This document shows positions 10,434 through 22,262 of a stretch of DNA of 64,000 nucleotides, in pieces. The DNA lies in contig NC_133122.1 in the NCBI RefSeq assembly GCF_033568475.1, positions 180,625,449 to 180,689,448 on the forward strand. The letters run 5' to 3'. Origin of the DNA: Henckelia pumila (Eukaryota; Streptophyta; Magnoliopsida; Lamiales; Gesneriaceae). Numbering within the stretch: position 1 is the first letter of the stretch; each line of letters begins with the position of its first letter. Both the position numbers and the translations under genes were made by a program. The notes beneath the pieces were generated by a model, which ran no database searches, was not told the origin of the DNA, and was given only the letters and a program-made list of their open reading frames with translations.

Positions 10434-12157
10434 GATAGTGAGAAGGTTATTATTATTTGTAGTGTGAAAACATGTTCTTGGAGAATATATGCCTCAAGAA
10501 ATAATGTTGACAATATTTTTGGCAATAGAAAATGTAGCCTAGTGCTTACATGTGGGGATGACAATCTTCGTAACAGAGTACAACCTAAATTCGATGCTTC
10601 GTGGGTTGCCAATGTAGTGATGCACATATTGAGAGGAGAGCCCTCGTATCGACTATGTATGCTGTTGAAAGATATACAAAGATATTATGGAGTTTAGCTC
10701 AATTACCATAAGATTTGGAAAGAAAAGTAATTGGCTATGCATGACATTCACGGTGCGGAAGATGGGTCGTATGATAAATTAAGATGGTATTGTAGTACTA
10801 TTAAAGAAACTAATCCTGAAAGTATTGTAGAGTGTGAAATTGACAATTGTACTAATAAATTTAAATGGTTATTTATCTGTTTCAATGCATGTGTAGTTGG
10901 TTTCATCAATGGATGTAGGCCCTTGATTTTCTTGGACGACACTAACATAAAAAGTAAGTATAAGGGAAGTATTTTGGTTGTTGTAGCAAAGGATGTTAAG
11001 GATGATCTTTTCACATTAGCATATTCGGTTGTAGATGCTGAAAATGATAAAAAAAGAAATTGGGGATGTTTTTGTTTCCAACTTAAAGATGCCCTGCTTT
11101 TTCATCGCATGATGGGGTTCGATGAGTTCACATTTTTATCTGATAGACATCCTGGGATAATTAAGGCTCTTCATTTAGTATTGTCAAGCAATCATCATGC
11201 ATATGTCTGCGGCATGTGGTAGATAATTTTGTGCATAAGGATAGTAAGTAATGGTATATTTGTGTGTGGAGTTTTTTTTTTTGAATATGTGTTAAGAAAC
11301 ATTGTATTATTACTTTTATTTAATTCAATTTAAGTAATGAAAAGCTACTCACTTCACAACAAAAAGCAATGGTCGTCCGGTTTCAAGAAAGCTGCATATG
11401 CCCCCATCGAGGAAAGAGTTAGACAAACATATTAACAACATAGTAGTGTCAATGCCACTTGTTGGACAGTTCATTGTGAATTCATGTCCACAAAGTTGGG
11501 CAAATGCATTGTTTCCAGGGAACCGGTGTAATGTTATAAATAATAACTTTACTGAGTCTTGGAATAATTGGGTTAAAGCAGCACGACATCTTCATATTGT
11601 GGCCATGGTGGACCATATTCGTATTCAAATTATGGACATGATGCACAGAAGACGTGAGACAACAATGAGGATGGTTAAAAGACTGAGTCCATCAAAAGAG
11701 AATGTTGTTGCAAAAACATATGCTGAATCTCGTAGCTTGAAAGTGCGTAAGGCATGTGGATGGAGTTTGAGGTTATGGATGGTGATAAATCATTCGGTGT
11801 TGATTTGTCAGCTACGACTTGTTCGTACAGAGCATGACAGAACAATAAACTTTCATACAAGCATGCATGTGCTACCATAGAATCAAAGTCATTGTCGTTA
11901 TATGATTTTTGTGACAAATACTTTCATATAGAGTTGTATCATGAAGCTTATAAAGGAATTCTAAATCTGATCCCACGTTTGACATGTATGATTCTAATCC
12001 TGAACACCCATATGTAATCAATGCACCCGATGTTTGAACTCAACCAAGCCAAAGAAAAACTCAAAGGATACCATCGCAAGTCCAAAACGTGTGTCAAAGT
12101 GTGGTCGGTGTCATAAGCGAGGCCACAATCAACACAGTTGCAATGCAGCCATTAACT
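10434..12157 (+). pseudogene. Mutator-like element (MULE) transposase, 5'-truncated and frameshifted
   Basis: Plus-strand segments at about 10440-10697, 10731-11222, 11398-11880 and 11880-12157 together give a MULE transposase: the WRIYAS DNA-binding region, the MULE catalytic domain (FLDDTNIKSKYKG with the first Asp; SDRHPGI with the second), a later NNFTESWNNWV segment, a SWIM-like region, and a C-terminal CX2CX4HX4C knuckle (CGRCHKRGHNQHSC) just before the stop near 12157. The frame is broken several times. A GTAAGT-type donor near 11243 suggests an intron at about 11243-11340. The N-terminus was cut off by insertion of the older gypsy element at 10433/10434. Confidence 0.85.
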
Positions 12158-12769
12158 AGTTCTGTTTTTGTTTGATGAAATGGTATTGAATTGTTTGATT
12201 TACAAGTAAAATATTGTATAGTAATATTTTTGTACCCTCCATTATTATGATTTATCTGAAAACTTCTAATACGTTTGTTTATATACAGGAAAATTCGCAT
12301 ATTAGAACAAACAATTTGAGACGATGCATCTACAAGAAGGTTTACTCGATCCAGCGGAAATATTGTAGGTGTTCTTTTGCGTTGATGGATCTTTTATTTT
12401 ATTATGTCGATGTTTCATTGGCTTGTTACTAGTTGCTACTTGAGAGTGGTGTCAGATCTTTGTTTTTTTTTTTTTTTGTGGTCAGTGACTTTTATGTTAT
12501 TGTTATGTTGTGGTGTAGTCGATTTCAAACATAGAACTGAATTATTTGTTGCTCTTCTCTTTTTTGTAGATGTGCTCATGTGCAATAGAATTATGTCAAA
12601 ATTTCTTCAGAAAGTAGTACTAAAATATAAAGATTGAGAACTGTTTTTTCTAAAATCTGAAATTGGTAGCCCTCAATATATATGCTCAAAATGTCAATTA
12701 ATGTACTCGAAAGAAGATGAATTATACATCATTCACTTTAAAATAGTCCTGAATACCAAAATATTTCTT
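12158..12769. other. AT-rich non-coding stretch after the MULE transposase
   Basis: Contains a poly-T run near 12460-12477 and no frame with recognisable similarity. It is probably internal or 3' MULE sequence. Confidence 0.5.
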
Positions 12770-14612
12770 CGGCAGTAATATAAGTAATCCGAGAATATTT
12801 TATGGTGATTTAGGTATAATTTATGTTTTATCAAGTACATAAACCAACATTTTGAGCATATCTATTGAGGACTCAAATTTATATTTGATGGAAAAACGTT
12901 AGGAAAAAATCTTCTTTGCATGATTTTTATCTACCAAACACAAGAAAATTTGAGCATATGTTTTAGCACAAATTCATGTAATTCGAAAATCTTTTAAGGC
13001 GATTCAGGTATAATTTATTTCTAATCGAGAGCATAAACCAGCATTGTGAGCATATATATATATCGAGTACTACCTCCTTGATCTTCATGGAAACTCAAAT
13101 GTATATTTGATGGAAAAGTGTTATGAAAAGAGATTCTTTGCATGGTTTTTTATCTACCAAACACAAGACAATACGAGCATATGTTTTGGCACAAATTCAT
13201 ATAATTCGAGAAATATTTTAAAGTGATTCCGGTATAATTTATTTTTAATCGAGAACATAAATCAGAATTTTGAGCATATATATCGAGGACTACCTTCTTG
13301 ATATTCATGGAAACTCAAATGTATATTTGATGAAAAATTGTTAGAAAAAGAGCTTCTTTGCATGGTTTTTATCTACCAAACACAAGACAATACGAGCATA
13401 TTTTTTTGGCACAAATGCATGTAATTCGAGAATATTTTAAGGAGATTTCGATATAATTTATTTCTAATCAAGAACATAAACCAGCATTTTGAGCATATAT
13501 ATCATCATATCGAGGACTACCTCCTTGATCTTAATGGAAACTCAAATGTATATTTGATGGAAAAGTGTTAGGAAAAGAGCTTTTGTGCATCGTTTTTATC
13601 TACCAAACACAAGACAATAAGAGTATATGTTTGGCACAAATGCATGTAATTCGAGAAATATTTTAAGGCGATCCGATATAATTTATTTCTAATCGAGAAC
13701 ATAAATCATCATTTTGAGCATATATATCGAGGACTACCTCCTTGATCTTCATGGAAATTCAAATATATATTTGATGGAAAAGTGTTAGGAAAAGAGCTTC
13801 TTTGCATGGTTTTTAGCTACCAAACACAAGACAATACGAGCATATGTTTTGGCACAAATGCATGTAATTTGAGAATATTTTAAGGCGATTCCGGTATAAT
13901 TTATTTCTAAATAGAACATAAACCAACATTTTGAGCATATATATCGAAGATTACCTCTTTGATCTTCATGAAAACTCAAATGTATATTTGATGGAAAATT
14001 GTTACGAAAATAGTTTCTTTGCATGGCTTTATCTACCCCACACAAGACAATACGATCATATTTTTTTTGGCACAAATGCATGTAATTTCAGAATCTTTTA
14101 AGATGATTCCGGTATAATTTATTTATAATCGAAAACATAAACCAGCATTTTGAGCATATATATCGAGGACTACCTCCTTGATCTTCATGGAAACTCATAT
14201 GTATATTTGATGGAAAATTGTTAGGAATAGAGTTTCTTTGCATGTTTTTAACAACAAACACAAGACAGTACGAGCCTATGTTTTGGCACAAATGCATGTA
14301 ATTCAATAATAGTTTAAGCGATTCTGGTATAATATATTTCTAATTGAGAACATAAACCAGTATTTTGAGCATATATATCGAGACTACCTCCTTGATCTTC
14401 ATGAAAACTCAAATGTATATTTGATAGAAAATTGTTAGGAAAAGAGCTTATTAGCATGGTTTTTATCTACCAAACACAAGACAATATGAGCATATTTTTT
14501 GGGGAAAAATTCATGTAATTCGAGAATATTTTAAGGCGATTCGGGTATAATTTATTTCTAATCGAGAACATAAACCAACATTTTGAGAATATATATCGAG
14601 GACTTCCACCTT
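12770..14612. repeat. Tandem array of about nine ~217-bp units
   Basis: The anchor GAGCATATATATCGAGGAC and variants occurs near 12854, 13048, 13272, 13491, 13716, 13933, 14152, 14367 and 14585, a spacing of 215-225 bp apart from the first interval (194). Each unit also has ATTTGATGGAAAA, CAAACACAAGACAATACGAG and GGTATAATTTATTTCTAAT. Units are clearly homologous but diverged. The array lies between the MULE transposase and the Ulp1-like remnant and may be part of that transposon. Confidence 0.9.
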
Positions 14613-14859
14613 AATCATATATATTATGATTAAAGGAATGTGTAACACAGTGCTTGTTTAGTTAGCATATATATACTCATTCTTTTTTTTTTTTCTGAAC
14701 CATGAGTTTGCACAAAAACAAAACTCATGCATCAACAACCATTTGTTTCACATTAGTACATGATATAAGTCAACTCTACTATATAGACCAGCAAAGCTCA
14801 AATTATCAAACTAGTATGTCTCTTTCTCCGTAAAATTACTCAAACGTGTTTTTCAAAAA

Positions 14860-17280
14860 TCCATTTTCTCGGATCATATTGTGGCTGCAATACGAGCTCG
14901 ATAAGTGTCCATTTTGACATCCTCTACGTACCTCCACATGTCAACCGTATCATGGGCTAGGCATTCCAACAACATGCACGTATAAACACCACAAAATAGG
15001 GTTGCACCTTGTTCACGACAGGGTTCTCTCACCACCGGCTCACTAAATATCTCGAATCCTGAACAATTATGTATGCAACTAGCCAAAAATTTTGTCTACA
15101 AATAAGATAATACTTTAATAATTTAAATCTTAAGTGGTATTGAAATGTAATCCGGCCAAACTCACATAAAATCTTGTTGTCCCCATTGTCATTGAATCAT
15201 GCATGGAGCTCTACAGTTTAAATGTCCTGTCAGAATCTTTGTAAACCAACAAATACCAGTTCCAACTATCATTAATGGGAAACATGACATTTGCATCTTC
15301 TAAATAAATCTTCGTTCAGCTCCTGCAGTATACACCTCGTGAAAGATGTCAACTTTGAAGAAACACTTGGTAGTCGGTGTTGTATAGAATCCTATTTTTT
15401 TCATATTTTTCCAAGTTCTGAAGCACCTCTCTCTAAACATCAATAAAACATAAACTCTTGTATCTTGATCCAATAAATGAAAAATATGGGGAAAATTGTA
15501 CAATTCGAATTGCTACGAATCTGCACAATCCATGCAAAAAATTTCAAATCCAGAATCGATGCTTTTCTTTTGCACTATTATCATATAGACATTAATTATC
15601 GCAAACTCAATGGGATCGCGAAACAAAAAAGGATAGAATTGATGTCCAGTTAACCTCAAACACTCATCTTGCCAAAAGATGTACTACAAGAAAAAAAATT
15701 ATTTTTAGAAAAAAAAATTAGAGAATAATTTCACGAAAATAAGAAACATGTTAAAGATCAACGTACTCCAATATCTCTCTAACAAGAAAGTCTATCACCA
15801 ATTTTTTCTTCATCGGACGCTTCTTTACATTCACAGAAATCAACTTTACCTTTGAATACATCCATGTTTATCTTTTCGGGAGTACACCTGTCCTTCTCAA
15901 CATCTACAAATGATTGTCCCAAAGTGGCGATATATTTAGCCATATAAGAGAACATCCAAACATTATTTTCAATTATTTAAATAATAACGCATAATATTGG
16001 GGTTAAAATAATGCATTGGATATTAAAGTATGCTCCATCTACCTTTTTTTTTATCTTCCTATTATATTTTGGTATTGATCTAGGTGGAGTCACAAACATC
16101 AACTCCTTTTTTTTTGTTCACACGATCAGTCCTAGTCCTCACATTATCCACACTTAAAGATTAGAAAACAGCTATCTTCTCCACTTCTGAAGTAGTAAGA
16201 TCACCACTACCACTATCGTTCTCATTATTTGGTCCACTCTCAGATTCAACTCCTAACATATAATTGTTTTTTTTTCTTTCAAACCATCAGCTGAATCATT
16301 CTCACAATGAGATCCTTCTAAATCTTTGTTTTCTTTATGTATTTCAAAAAAAATATTATGTACCGTTACGTCAATAAAATCGTCAAAGTTAATGCATGTA
16401 TCATGTGCTAGCTCAAAATTAACTTCTTCTTAGGTTTTATCGATTTGCTCAACATCTTCATCAATACTGTCATGTTTCTTGATAAAAAAATTCCTTTCAT
16501 TTGGATCCAAATCTCACATATCCAGCCTCTAATTCAGCACACTTTTTTTTCAACAACTTTTATCTCATCAACTTGTTATATCACAACTTTTCGATTCTTC
16601 TCACTTCAGATGTACCCTCTTCCAACTTAAAAATAGGTTTTATGTCTACTAACTTTTCCTCATCACAAAGTGGGTGTATAGACAGAACTTGCTCAAAATT
16701 ATAAAAATCAAAATTAAAAAATTGTCAATCAAACCAACAATGAATTTTACGTAAATAATTTAATAAAAATCGAAAGCAAATAGGAACTACCTGAGTTGTA
16801 TCTATGCATCTCAATAATGATTTAGCACCAGCAGTCGTCAATGAGATCTTGCTTTTACCCCACCGAAACAACTGAGGGTAAATATTTAAACTGTGATGTA
16901 CTCCTAAAGTTGGGACAGTCTCATACAACCAAGCCTGAACCCCCAAAAAAATTAAAATTATTGAAAAGATACTAATATCATAATTAATAAAACTATATAT
17001 TGACCATTAATCCAACCATGCATCCAACCACATAAAGTTTGCTTCCGAGACGACGCATATCTCAGTGCAAAAATCGGAATGCAGCATCTCCCCAAGCATG
17101 TTTAAAAAAGGAGGTAAGATCATCGAGATAAGAAAATATAAAATTAGGCGTGATATAAATTTCGGTGAGGAATATTATGCAATTAAAAAATCTAATAAAA
17201 TCATTAATGTCACTCTCATAGTTACTTATTGCAAGTAAAAGAAGTTTTTTCATAAATAGCTGCCCGATTGGCACCGATGA
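14860..17280 (-). pseudogene. Decayed Ulp1 (C48) protease-like transposon gene
   Basis: The minus strand shows, from 17280 leftward, a DUF1985-like region (SYLDDLTSFFKHAWGDAAF at ~17062-17274; FRWGKSKISLTTAGAKSL at ~16725-16946), an acidic, low-complexity middle, and a C-terminal Ulp1-like cysteine-protease end around 14874-15510 (GVYTCMLLECLAHDT near the usual catalytic Cys region, then DVKMDTYRARIAATI). Stops and frameshifts are frequent. Genes of this type are typical cargo of plant MULEs such as the Kaonashi/CUMULE types. It faces the transposase at 10434-12157 with the tandem array between them, so all three could be one element. Confidence 0.65.
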
Positions 17281-17611
17281 CTTTTCCGGAAAAATGACAT
17301 TCCAAAAATCTGGAATCCATTTTTAGGTCCAAGTCTACGGGTTGGCCACTATGTTGTAGACCAAGGACATTAGAACTCTAATGAACGGAAAGAGATCCTT
17401 ATATCATCACCAACAATAAAACAACATGAATCAACCTGAAATTTGTCTAGTAGATAATCAATCCTGCCACTACTGATCGCAAGGACGGTTATATCAATCC
17501 ATTTACCAAAAAAAAGAGTATTATTTATATGACTCCTTTGCTGCTCGCCTAGGGTCTAGGATCGACTTTAACTTTCTCATCACACTTTAAAAATATAGTA
17601 GAGATTTCATC
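17281..17611. other. Junction between Ulp1-like remnant and EPRV1
   Basis: I see no coding signature here. The 3' end of EPRV1 lies somewhere in this stretch but its exact boundary is not visible. Confidence 0.4.
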
Positions 17612-18393
17612 CTACCCAAAAGTAGACACCAATGGTATTTCTTCATCTATAGGATCCTTGATAAATCTTTGATTACTCCTATCAGGTCTCCTAAGCTTGA
17701 TGAAATGAAAGGAATCTTGTGACCCTTTCCCTATCGGTTCTGGAGCTGTACTGAAGAAGTATAATTCTAGCACATCTTCTCTGGACAAATGATCATTATT
17801 TGCCCATGTTTCTTGGACTGCTTCCTGGATCCATTTTGATAACTGTGATATCTCCGAAAAGCTTGGTGAAGTTTTATAAACTGAGGCCAAAGCCCCGAAT
17901 TCATACCATAACTTTATGTCCTTAGGATTGACATTGTTTTAAGCCAAACCCTTGGATATTTTCCTGCAATATCAACCCTGCAAGTATTCGGGTTAATTTC
18001 ACTTCTCGTACTAAATTTCTCCCATCTTTGTTGATATACCTGAAATGGAGAAATGACAGCTTGATTAGTATCAATCTTAGTTTTGTCCTTGTTTGTATTA
18101 GTCCTAAAACTGATCTCTTCCTCTTTTACCCCAGAGGCGGAGGGTTGACTTGACAAGTTATGCTCATCAACTGTTGCTTCATCCAATTCATCAAATGCTG
18201 ATTATAGATTAGCACTTGTTTTTGGGTATTAGAATCCCCAATATCTTGTTCTCCAGCCAGTGGCTATTTTTCTTGTTCTTGTTAAACCGGTGGTTTCAAC
18301 ATTTCTTGTTTATGAGAAACCAGTGGTTTCTCTATAGCCCAAAGAATCGGCCCTTGAATTGCAGCCTATAGCTGAGTTTGAGCTTGCAAGCAT
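17612..18393 (-). pseudogene. EPRV1 downstream ORF (transactivator position), 3' part
   Basis: Two adjacent open segments (18186-17914 and 17890-17612) are separated by a short break and continue the ORF that starts at 19938 beyond the solo LTR. The N-terminal side is acidic and Ser/Thr-rich. The later part (SPFQVYQQRWEKF; SKWIQEAVQETW) resembles the core of caulimovirid inclusion/transactivator proteins in position and character, but I cannot point to a decisive motif. The function is inferred mainly from gene order. It ends at a stop at 17612. Confidence 0.55.
18389..18393. repeat. Target-site duplication AGCAT, left copy for the solo LTR
   Basis: Directly abuts the TG end of the solo LTR. 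The right copy at 19773-19777 is AGCAC, a single mismatch. Confidence 0.7.
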
Positions 18394-19772
18394 TGTAGCG
18401 ACCCAACCCGGATCCACTAGCTAATCAGATTTAGAGCATAATTAAGCATGCAATTAAATAAATTCGCTGCGGAAGACTTAAATAAAAGCTGGTCGGTATT
18501 ATACAACCGATTAAACAAATTCTATATACAACCCAATCGAATTAAATAAAACCTACAGCTAATCCTGCTGTCTTCTCTGGTCTCTGACTTCTCCAAGCTA
18601 CTGGGTGCACTACCTGCTCCTGCAACTGCCTCGTCGAATGGGGTGTCCAGACATACAGAAAATACTGGACGTGAGCGACTACGCTCAATACGCAAGCAAT
18701 GAAATAAAATATATGCAGCAATTAAGTGACTTTAAAACAAGGGTAAATCAGTCTGCTCAGGGCGCCGTGAATATATAGTGTCGTGTTGGATATCTAGTCC
18801 GCGGGGCACTCGTATATTCACCTATCAACTATAGTGTCTACTCCACAGTCGTGGTCGCTCCTAGTGATAGCAAAACCAGGGGCTGAGCCTCCCCAGACAC
18901 GAATCCATAAGAATTAACTCATCACCTATGGAAACTGTCATGGCTCACATCTTGTGGGATGCAGTCCAGTACATATAAAAATATGCATGTGCTAAAGCAG
19001 TAAAACATGAAAAACACATAGCACATACTCATGCAACACATATATCATATATTATGTTGGCTATCTCAGTCAGTACTTACGTACCTTACTATAGGTAGCC
19101 CTAGCAATCTCACTCTAGGTTCCAAGCCTATCATCAGCTCTACGATGCAAATACCCATGCATCATTATTTAAGCTCTAAAAGTCTTAACTAAGCTATTGC
19201 ATACTCCTAAATAATTTAAGGAGACCATAGTTATACCTGCGTCCGTCGTTAGCCCGCTGATGGCGACTGCCTCAAAACTTAGGCATAGCTCCACTATGAC
19301 ATTGGGATCGCTCCGCCACTTCCGGATTTCCAATAGGACGCCTAGAATTTTCTAGATCTGACTAGAAAAACCAAGAACCGAGAGAGAGAAGAGTGGAATG
19401 GGTGCGTAGAAATGAGCCTTGGATCCCATATTTATAGACAGAGAACGGAACGTCCGATCTCCGATCGTTGCGTCTGTTCTAGAACGTTGCGTTCGTTCCG
19501 CGTTCGTTGCGTCCGATGTTCCATTAGTTCGTAAGCAATGACGTCACTTTGCTAACGTCAAGGATGACGACAGCCCTACCAGAACGGAACGTCCGATCGT
19601 TCAACGGACCATCTGATCCTGGCTGTCCCTTCGGGCAATTTTCGATCATTTTGAGTCCATTTCTGAAGTTCGTTAATTCATCTGGAATTTCCTTAATCAT
19701 GTTTTTCTTAATCTAAACATGATCACTTGATTAATTACCATTAATCACGAATTTCGGATACGGGTTACTACA
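18394..19772 (-). repeat. Solo LTR of a chromovirus related to the inner gypsy element
   Basis: 1379 bp, TGTAGCGACC...GGTTACTACA, flanked by a 5-bp duplication (AGCAT/AGCAC) with no internal retrotransposon sequence. It shares long blocks with the LTRs at 240-1547 (for example TTAACTAAGCTATTGCATAC at about 19184-19203) and the same U3 design: CGGAACGTCCGATC-type near-palindromes (19444-19620) upstream of a TATAAATA box on the minus strand. It inserted in the EPRV1 downstream ORF and was reduced by LTR-LTR recombination. Confidence 0.9.
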
Positions 19773-19938
19773 AGCACCCTGTAATACGATTTGAGACTTT
19801 GCTCTGATCAGCTTGCTGTAACCTGCCGACCATATTAGCATTTATGATTAGCTGTTTGAACTCGGTTTGAAGCAGTCCAAGGTGTTCCCTAAGATGCCTC
19901 TGCATTTTCATGATGGAATCCACGTCACTGCCTTCCAT
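19773..19938 (-). pseudogene. EPRV1 downstream ORF, 5' part
   Basis: ATG at 19936-19938 lies inside the end of the RT/RNase H ORF, whose stop is at 19925-19927, giving a short overlap of the kind caulimovirids use. The 55 or so codons (starting MEGSDVDSIMKMQ) form a Leu/Gln-rich, probably coiled-coil N-terminus. The solo LTR cuts the frame at 19772/19773. Confidence 0.65.
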
Positions 19939-21400
19939 CTCTTGTTAAAAAATCTGCAAGAATATTTTCATGAGATTTAATAATAACAATATCAAAAATA
20001 TAATTTTGACAAAGTGTCTGCCATCTTAATAACCTAGCTTTCTCAGGTTTAGATTCAATCTTATTCCTTAAGAAAGCTTTTACCTTGGTGTTATCAAATT
20101 TTAAAGTAAATTTTTTAGCAAGTAAAAATAATGGTCATTTTTCAAAATCTTTTTAACTGCATAAAATTCCTTTTTGTTGATATGTCATCTGATACTTTCA
20201 GATTCTAAAAAAAGACCGCTACAATATCTGCATGGTATTTCCCCATCTGCGGTAAGATTAGTGAGGATTGCTGCCCACCATTCATCGCTGGAATTTGTAA
20301 ATAACACCAGATCATCCTCGTCCAAGGGTATAGACATTTTTGGAAGATTTTTACATATCTTCTTTAGTTGGTTTATCCCTTTAGTATGTTCATCTGTCTA
20401 TATAAACCTAGCATCTTTTTTTAACAAATGACTGAACACCTTTCTATGCATCGTCAGGTTGTTTATGAACATTCCTGCAAAATTAACTACTCCTAAAAAA
20501 CTCTGGAGTTTTTTTACATCTTTGAGTTTTTCTGGAAAATTCTATATCTTTTCCACAATGTGGGGTTGTGGAATTATTCCAAACTCATCAATCTCAATAC
20601 CAAGGAATTCAATTTTCCTTGTTGCTATGACTGCTTTCTTTTCAGATAAAACCAGTCCTTCTTGTTTACAAATTTTTGAGAAAATCTCTAAATGTTTAAC
20701 ATGTCCGTCTATGTTTTTTGATGCTATAATAATATCATCAATATAAACAAACATGAAGTTGAAATAATCTTTAAAAATATTATCCATCTTTCTTTGAAAA
20801 ATCTGGGGTGCATTGGCCAATCCCATAGGCATAACTTCCCAAATATAGTTTCCTTGTGGAGTAGAGAAGGTTGTGAATTTTTTACTGTCTTCTTCCATCC
20901 GAATCTGATAAAAACCAGACTTACAATCAAACTTTAAAAACACTTTAGCATTTCATACGTAGCTAATTAAATGTTCTCTACTGGGTATAAAGTAACAATC
21001 AAAATCCAGGATTTTATTAAAACCTTGGTAGTTAATAACTAGCCTGGTTTTTCCTCTTTTCATTTTACCATGATTTCTAACCAGAAAACATGGGCTGCTA
21101 TATGGTGAAACTCATTCTTTGATTAATTCAAGGTCCAAATGTTCCTTGATAATCATTCTCATATCCCTTTGATATGTTATGTTCATTGGGATGGGCTTAT
21201 ATCTAACAAATTCGTACTCTTTGCCCTCTTTTAAAGTAAGGCTAGCTTTGAGTTGATTTATATCCCACCACGCCAAAGGATGCTCATTATAAGTTTCTTT
21301 GAGCTTCTTTTTTACATCTTCTAGGGAGACCTTGTTTTCTAACTCTATATCTCTATGATTTAGAGTTATCTTGAGGAATTCCATATCCTCTGTTTAGAGT
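19925..21400 (-). pseudogene. EPRV1 reverse transcriptase-RNase H
   Basis: RT palm segments lie at 21384-21112 (KPIPMN, then DMRMIIKEHL) and 20943-20542 (FDCKSGFYQI, PMGLANAPQIFQ, catalytic YIDD within FVYIDDIIIAS, then FLGIEID). The RNase H region follows to about 19945 (DEWWAAIL, LRWQ, ENILADFL). Frameshifts or stops occur between 21112 and 20943 and around 20400. The first RNase H catalytic aspartate reads LFTNSSDEWW, where family members have an Asp, so the domain would be inactive even if translated. Confidence 0.85.
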
Positions 21401-21503
21401 TCTTGTTCTGTTTTTATTTTCAACATGGTTTGTCCAAACCTTCTTGAATATTTCATTTTTGGGTGAAAAAGTTGTCCTTTATCACCACGTTGGCTGTGAA
21501 ATG

Positions 21504-21926
21504 TTATCGGCAATTGTCGATAAAAGTCAATTTATGATCATAAACTGTAGTAAACATAAGACGTCTTGACTCATTATCTTGGGTGTACTTCTTAAACATT
21601 TGTAAGAAGTTATTTCCGAACAGGATATCAGCCCTCGTATCATGGAAATAAATGGGTGGTGTCTTTACCTTATACCAAGGTGTCTGGCCAGCACCTCCCA
21701 TAATGATCTCATCTTGTTTTATTCCTTTGCAAGGAATTAAAATTCTTTGAGAGAAATCTTGTCCAGCAATTTTTGGTAAGTTCTCTTCACATTCTGCTGG
21801 AAAAACTCCTTGTTTTGCTGTACAAATTCCTGCTCCTGAATCAATATAAGCTGCAAAGTACTCACCCTTATATTTTTCATACAACATCCCAATTGGAATG
21901 TATATGGAGAAATGACTTGTTGTCAT
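21504..21926 (-). pseudogene. EPRV1 aspartic protease (retropepsin-like)
   Basis: 140-codon open segment with the catalytic motif in AAYIDSGAGICTAK and a downstream DILFGNNFLQMF that matches the conserved hydrophobic-Gly strand of retropepsins. It would process the viral polyprotein. It lies between the movement-protein and RT regions and is separated from RT by a stop near 21397. Confidence 0.8.
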
Positions 21927-22262
21927 TTTACTTAAAGGGATTACTAAATGGTCCTGCCATTTTTAACAAACTACATTGTAATTCAATAATTCGATTAAGA
22001 CTATTCAGTCTTAATGTTTCTAAGGCCTCAGTAGGTAGAGTATGGTGACTCTTTTCTAATTCTTCAATGCGTCCTAGTAAATCATGTTCATGATTTACTA
22101 ACTTTAATAGTTGTTTCTTTCTCTGTTTGTGAATAGATTTTTCGAATCTGATTAAGTGATTGTCCCTTATCCAATTTTATTGATTTTCCATCTCGTAGAA
22201 TTCTTATTGAATTCTCCAAGTTTTTTTTTTGCCATAAACTATATTCCTTTTTCAAGGCGTTT

